From NCBI RefSeq assembly GCF_003576645.1, contig NC_044930.1:140305-204304 (forward strand): a stretch of DNA of 64,000 nt, read 5' to 3'. Below are positions 58,314 to 64,000 of the stretch, piece after piece. The notes under the pieces were generated by a model. The model ran no database searches. It was given only the letters and a program-made list of their open reading frames with translations, and was not told where the DNA came from. The DNA comes from Ipomoea triloba (lineage: Eukaryota; Streptophyta; Magnoliopsida; Solanales; Convolvulaceae). Each line of letters begins with the position of its first letter. The first letter of the stretch is position 1. Position numbers and translations under genes: made by a program.

Positions 58314-60873
58314 TTGTGTTCCAACGAAGCTAAATCCAACTGCAAAGAAGGCCAATGCTTGTAGCACTAGGTATATATAAAACAGGTCGTGCCCGAACAT
58401 GATATCATATAAAGCACATTGTAGCATAAAAACCCCCATCATAATCTCCAGCATATGGATCCTGTTTGTAAGATTACAATTTAGTGATTATTTCAAGAAA
58501 GTTTTCCAAAAGCAATAAATGATTTCTTAGTAGTCATTTGGAATAGATATATTATCTAGTAGAAATTTACACATTTAGAGTTAAATATGTTACCGATCTC
58601 TAAGCCTGCATGTTCTTCTTCTTGGTGCTCTCACAGTTTGTCTTTGCTTAGCTGCATTTCCCAACTTTTCTGTTACAACCCATTCATTGGCTCGATTTGC
58701 TTCCAACAATCCGATTATTGCAGCCTTAGTCCGATGTAGAGACATGACATTTTCGAATAATATCCAAACCACAAGAAGATGGAAAGACCTTTTGCAAGCA
58801 TAGAGAATATTTAGACATTGTTCAATAATTCAATAAAAGTTATTGAAATCAACTCTTAGATTTTTTCTCTTTAGTGGAGTTGCATACCTCTTTGTGCAAG
58901 CTGCATTTAGAATTGTTATAGTTGCAGGAAGATATATAGCTATAGGTTTTGTAAGATGTAATTCAGGGATTACAATAGCGAATGGGATCACAACACAGTA
59001 GAAGAAAAAGGTCACCCAGTGTGCTATAATCTTCCTCACGAAGAAAAAAGCATAGATCAAGTGAAATTTCTTGTATAGGGATACACGCTGCATTAGACAT
59101 GAGATATCCTGTGTGAGTTTTTTTGAATTATTATTGATACAAAGAAATCATTATTGAATTTAATTACCTCACTCTTGATGATTTCTTTGAACATCTTCCT
59201 GAAGAGGTTAGCTGGGCCAGTAGACCAACGATGCTGTTGAAACCTATAAGCCTTGAAGGTGCTTGGGAGTTCATTTTTTACCTAAATGAACTATTTTAGT
59301 TGCCTGATATATAGAGACATGATCTTCTAACTTTTACTATAAATAAATCTGTAAATACTTAAGAGACTTACTTCCAAGTCACCAATATAAAGAAATTTCC
59401 ATCCTCTTAGGCTAGCTCTGACCGCAAGGTCCATGTCTTCCACTGTTGTTCGGTCTTTCCATCCACCGGCATCATGTAGTGCTTGGAGCCTCCAAACACC
59501 AGCAGTCCCTAGAACAATATTTGAAATTGTTAATTACATTTATTAAATATGCTAGAGTGATACTTGATTCAATGTTTACCGTTGAACCCAAAAAATGAGC
59601 AAGTTGATGAGCCAACTTCTTGCTCAACACTAAAGTGGTAGCCTAGTGACATCTCTTGAAGTCGGGTCATTATACATTCATCTGCATTCACTGTTGAAGT
59701 TTCACTCAAGTTAATCACATGAATTGGAGCTCAAGAGTGATAAAGGATGAAGTTAATGCTAACATTGGCCTTACCAAATTTCCATCTTGCTTGCACTAAT
59801 GCCAATTCTGGATTTTCTAGAAGATAAGGGATGGTCCTCCAAAGAAAATCATGATCAGGCTGAAAGTCAGCATCAAAGATGGCTACAAATTCACAATCAT
59901 CAACATATTGCTTTTTTAGACCTTCACGTAAAGCACCAGCCTTGTAACCATTCCTGTTGTTCCTTGTCTCATACTTCACATTAACCCCTCTCCGCAACCA
60001 CATCTTACATTCATCCTCCACTAGTTTCTGCATACAAATTCTCAAAGAATTATTGTAAATTCATAAGATTACGATAGATCTTTGTTTTAGTTAATATTTT
60101 TTTGAGAGCATACCCTTAGATTATCATTGGTGGAGTCATCAAGGACTTGCACGATAAGCCGATCTGATGGCCATGTAAACCCGCATACAGCTCCGATAGA
60201 GAGCTTGTAAACCTGGTGAAAAAAATAGGAGAAAATAATAAGTATGGTCTATCTTTTTCATTATGGTAAATATTTGTAAACCTGGTGAAAAAAATAGGAG
60301 AAAATAATAAAAGTATGGATTGTGGTTTCTTGCCTAATTGCTCAAGAAACCCTTGAGGTAACTTTTTTTAAGCTGGGGTGGCTGATAGTGGTTTTCATTG
60401 TAAGTTTTTACATTTAATTACTAAATTGAGCATCTTAAGGTTGAGGCTCTTATTATAAGCTGGCCACAATGTTTGTATATTTCATTATGCATTCACTTGT
60501 TACAAAAGTGTATATGCAACTAATGCAAAGATATTAAAATTGTAATGGGTTATACCTCTTTTTCATTAAACATGGGAACTTGGACCAAGACCTTTGGGTA
60601 GTTTTGGTTTTGCTCTAGGTCTTCTTTCAAGGCATCCAACTTATACCTCGTGTACCTTTTCCGGCCAAAGCACTTAACAGCAACTATTACAATTGCCATG
60701 TAAATCCTTTCAAGAAAGAGCATAACGGACATCATTATGCAGAAAAACATTGCAATTTTCAGAATTGGCACGAGAATTGGAACTCGTATGCTATCCCATG
60801 CATGCTTGAGACTTTCAATTGGTGTGGTATACATTCCATTGCCTGGCTCTGTGAAAACAATTCCTCCTCTCAT
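58302..60873 (-). CDS. CSLA: Cellulose synthase-like A: glucomannan 4-beta-mannosyltransferase
   Basis: Nine exons (60873-60556, 60212-60114, 60027-59775, 59690-59580, 59507/8-59372, 59281-59168, 59108-58888, 58788-58594, 58461-58302) join in frame to 535 residues, the normal CSLA length. GT2 motifs are present: VLDDSTND (first Asp), FDADFQP (DxD), TTVEDMDLA (TED), QQHRWST (QxxRW). An N-terminal helix ([20 protein letters not shown]) and several C-terminal helices ([31 protein letters not shown]) place it in the Golgi membrane. It makes beta-1,4-mannan or glucomannan backbones from GDP-sugars. [10 protein letters not shown] and [16 protein letters not shown] fit CSLA, not CSLC. The segment [13 protein letters not shown] before the last exon is more Arg-rich than the usual APKKPRFRIGDR. 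The start is the first ATG (MRGGIVF). Confidence 0.93.
60205..60318. repeat. Duplication (69-bp offset) of the CSLA intron 1/exon 2 junction
   Basis: TTGTAAACCTGGTGAAAAAAATAGGAG starts at 60205 and again at 60274. The copied part includes the 3' splice acceptor and the first bases of exon 2. Confidence 0.92.
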
Positions 60874-62582
60874 TTTCACAAGTTTAGCTTACTAAACGAA
60901 TGAAACTCGGACTAGAGACGAGAGAGAGAAACTAGGGGATGAATTGAAGGCAATGAGCTTAGAGAGAAGGTTTACTAGGTAGCCAAGTTGTGTTGAATAG
61001 TTTGGCTATTGTGCTTTAAATAGAGAGATTATGGTGAAGATGTAGTCATGTAGATAAGGACTTCATTTGGGATACGGTGGAAGATGCCGTTTATTGAGAG
61101 TTCCATTATAAATAAGGCTCTTCTATGAGAAAGACACGGTCTACATGCAAGGGATGGTGCTGTAACACATCTCTGCTAGCTGGAGTATTGACATTTTTTG
61201 CCGAATTCAGTTTGAGGTTCCGTCGGCAAATAGTATAGATATGGTTCATTATTTGGTTCTCTCTCTTCTTTTTATTTTATTTTATTTTTACGGTTTATGG
61301 TGTCAACATAATTCTTTTCACTCAAATTCTTCTATACGCTTCTAAACATCTTACCTCATTGCTCTCTTTGCTACCGTGAATTTAGCAACATTTCTCTCCC
61401 CTTTTTCGTTAAAAAGTTGTTACTTGTATCACCAGTGTACTAAAATTTTACTCTCTGTATCTTGACGACTTTCAAAATACTTAGTTGAGGAAAACGTGAA
61501 GGATTTTTCTACTGAATGCGGTTGCCAAACTTTTGTTTGATTCGATTTTTGGAAAATGAGTCACGCATTCATCACCGTTTTAATTATAGAAATACGTGTT
61601 GTGAAATCCTTTGTGAATCGTTGGATTATTTTGTGGGCATCTGTATTCAATGTAAATAACAAACCTTAAATAGCCCATCTAAATTGTCGATTTCAGGCTT
61701 CTTGAACTGAATTTTTATCGATCGATATCATGATTATTTCCTTTGTAAGTTGGTTTGCTTAAACATATTAACCATTTTCTAAAGGATGAATTTATAAGGT
61801 GCTCAACTGCTCACTGCCCTATGCATAATATTGTCTACCTAGTTATAAGAATTTTTGATTTTTTTTGCAAGTATATTTTGTTGAGGGCATATGTTATGTT
61901 GGATGAATATTCAGTCTTTAATGGCTTTCATCATTTTCCTATGTGGAAACGGTTGTTATGCTACTCTAGACTCTAATAAAGCAATTATTTGTTAACAAAT
62001 TCATTTTCTAAGCATATGATTCTTGTGTGGATTGTGTTGCCAATACTGTTAATTTATAAATGTATGGCTGATGGCTATTTGTTAATTACTTTATTTAAGA
62101 ATTATTGGTTTTTGAAATTACATATTGCTTGTCCCTGATGAATTAAATGCTTGATTTTGCATTCTGTTTTTGCCATAATGGCCTATTTTGGTAAGTTCAT
62201 TTATGAAAAGTTTGTATGGATGCTTTTTCATAGTTGTGATGACCTGTGAGTCTGTAAGTGATGAACTTTGCATTTCAAGTTGAAACAACCCGATTTATAC
62301 ATAATATTGTTACGCAACTCTTATGAGCTGTAGAATGACTGCCTTTAAAGTTCCTAGATGTCATACCATTTTACAGTGGTTAGCATAACTGATGCCTCTT
62401 TGAAACCCATTTGTCAATGCATTTTTAAAGGATATATATGTTTCAACAATTCAACTTGACATGCTTCCATTGCATAAGTTAATTATATCTCTTGTTACCT
62501 TAATTAGGAGGATTAATGGTTTGCTTGTTAAAGTATAGACTTATTATTTCTTTCTTTTCTTTACACTCAGCCTTGGGTAGTG

Positions 62583-63632
62583 TAGAAATTTAGGGATTGA
62601 TAGGCCTAGCTTGTAACGAATAGCTACCATTCACTATTGAGATGGAAACTAATATGTATAAACCAAAGAAATGAAGAATAGTGATTATATTAAGAATATT
62701 ATAATGCAAACACTGTAGTAGAAATAAACATGCTTATATTGGAATATTATGGGCACATAAATGAATATCGTATAGGCTTAATATTTTTAGCTTTTGGCTC
62801 AGCTAAACTAAATTGTAGCCCATATGTATTTCAATATGATAAGTGTCCTAAACTCGTATTTTTTCCTTACACTTTTTAGTGGTTTTGCTTGTTACTCATT
62901 ATCCTACTATCCTATTGATCTAATTTTATCACTTATTTAATTATTATTTGTGTTTAGGTGACTTGACAAGAAAATGATATTTTGAGCCAAATGCTGAGCT
63001 ATTTGATCAAGTTTTGAAGCCATCATAGCGCAGGGATATTTTTGTGAGGTAAAATGAAGCAAAGGAGATTGATACAACACTCCTTTATGTGCTAAATATT
63101 GGTGCTTTACTGGTCTTGATGATATATGCAATTCAATGCAAAGCAAAAGAAAGCAAGGTTGCATTTCTCACCCAAATTGACATCTTCTTAGTATTTGAAT
63201 CATTACTTAATGTAGGAAGATCAAATTGGAGTGATTCCAGATCTACAATTTCTGTGAAGACTATAAAGGCTAATTCAGATATTTCATGGGTGAAAAATAG
63301 TTTAGAAGACAAAATAGCTGCATGAAACAGAGGGTTGTATTCTGCCTAGTAGGCACGGCTCTGTGCATTCTGTGCCTGTTAATTCCTGGCCATGGGCTTG
63401 CCTCAATTTAATCACTTTTTTTTAACCTAATTTTGAGAGGAACTCTTCACCCTTTTACTCTTTCAGTTTCCTTTTATTTCCTACTTACTTTTAGCACTGT
63501 TGAAATTGAGGGATTGAAAGACCTGGCGGGTGGAGGATAACAACCACCCGCCTAACTCCGCCAGTTAGGCGGAAGCGAAGTATTAGAGAAACCAGAGAAT
63601 AATAGAATGTATTAGTATATTATAATGAAAGA
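62583..63632 (+). repeat. Pair of related direct repeats about 915 bp apart, possible LTR-type element
   Basis: TGTAGAAATTTAGGGATTGATAGGCC at 62580 corresponds to TGTTGAAATTGAGGGATTGAAAGACC at 63499. About 100 bp further on, AAACCAAAGAAATGAAGAATAG corresponds to AAACCAGAGAATAATAGAATG, each followed by ATATTATAATG. Divergence is high and no protein domains lie between them, so LTR identity is a guess. Confidence 0.35.
63525..63572. repeat. Two overlapping GC-rich hairpins
   Basis: GGCGGGTGG (63525-63533) pairs with CCACCCGCC (63544-63552). CCGCCTAACT (63548-63557) pairs with AGTTAGGCGG (63563-63572) around a 5-base loop. The two stems share bases 63548-63552 and so exclude each other. Confidence 0.85.
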
Positions 63633-63663
63633 GTACGATGGGGTTGTTCTCTATGCCTNCCTT

Positions 63664-63839
63664 CCTTGGGAATGAAGACGAATGCACCAAGAATGGAGTT
63701 GGACACAATCCTTGGGAATAAAGGTGAACACACCAAGGACGGAGCTGAACATGATCTTGGGAATGAACACACCGAGGATGGAGTTGAACACGAACCTCGG
63801 GAATGGAGATGAACACACCAGGGATAGATTAGGACATGC
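63664..63839 (+). repeat. Minisatellite, 4 units of 39-46 bp
   Basis: Units begin CCTTGGGAAT (63664, 63710), CTTGGGAAT (63756) and CCTCGGGAAT (about 63796) and contain GAACACACCAAGGATGGAGTTGAACA or close variants. One unit lacks about 6 bp. A single N lies just before at 63659. Confidence 0.88.
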
Positions 63840-64000
63840 TAACAAAGCCTTCATTGAACTTCATTGAGAGCGGTAGAGGTGAAAAGGGAGCAAAGAATAG
63901 CAAAGGATGCAGAACTGCACCATCAGAATCATATCTTCCATCATATGGATCATCTATACCCTCAATTGATGCTTGTGTGTACACTCGTAAAGATGATACA

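Larger units (their letters stand above)
60900..64000. other. CSLA promoter and repeat-rich right end
   Basis: The CSLA promoter (TATA-like TATTTAAA on the minus strand at about 61016-61023) is followed by A/T-rich DNA with no recognised gene. An open frame at 63089-63325 (78 residues) matches no family I know. Repeats are listed separately. Confidence 0.45.

Noticed and set aside
58590..58772. CSLA truncated at CRLRDR
   Set aside because: The apparent stop lies just past a good donor (GATCG|GTAACA); the last exon at 58461-58302 restores the normal C-terminus.
1..64000. CRISPR arrays, bacterial-type operons, prophage or rRNA genes
   Set aside because: None seen; intron-rich plant nuclear DNA throughout.

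Overview
The window is AT-rich nuclear DNA of a flowering plant. Genes are split by GT-AG introns, coding islands are separated by long A/T-rich spacers with microsatellites, and tRNA-derived SINEs are present. The families are typical of a eudicot (SIG6 plastid sigma factor, NRT2, CSLA, SAUR, DVL/RTFL, HIPP, UGT86A, LAT59-type pectate lyase). I cannot name the species; an asterid is a guess. Exon coordinates were assigned by eye from splice sites and checked by reading phase: every complete model below closes in frame from ATG to stop.

Layout: 1-3.0 kb, 5' part of a MOM1-like silencing gene (minus, runs off the left edge). 4.0-4.6 kb, assembly gap between poly-A runs. 7.0-7.4 kb, SAUR (minus). 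10.8-13.0 kb, PCRK1-like receptor-like cytoplasmic kinase (plus). 16.1-19.2 kb, OTU deubiquitinase (plus). 20.5-23.3 kb, plastid sigma factor SIG6 (plus). 23.8-26.1 kb, two related ubiquitin-like genes (minus), one intact and one frameshifted. 29.4-31.2 kb, NRT2 nitrate transporter (plus). 32.5 kb, DVL/RTFL peptide (plus). 37.2-38.7 kb, UGT86A-type glycosyltransferase (minus). 39.6-43.6 kb, a phosphoglycerate-kinase-like domain fused to a tRNA (guanine-N7) methyltransferase (minus). 44.1-45.9 kb, myosin-binding DUF593 protein (plus). 47.6-49.0 kb, pectate lyase (minus). 52.0-53.7 kb, two-domain HIPP metallochaperone-like protein (minus). 58.3-60.9 kb, CSLA mannan synthase (minus), next to partial duplications of its own 3' end. 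61-64 kb, mostly repetitive.

The genes form no operon or pathway; they are independent neighbours, as is usual in plants. Two (SIG6 and, by its N-terminus, the PGK-TrmB fusion) probably act in the plastid, and two (pectate lyase, CSLA) concern wall polysaccharides.

The most notable item is the 12-exon gene joining a PGK-like domain, which has lost most recognisable catalytic motifs, to a TrmB-type methyltransferase. Next are the degenerating ubiquitin-like pair and the CSLA 3'-end duplications, one copy of which preserves a relic last exon about 2.2 kb away. Several duplications look like assembly artefacts, above all the exact 60-bp repeat around a lone N at 32282.
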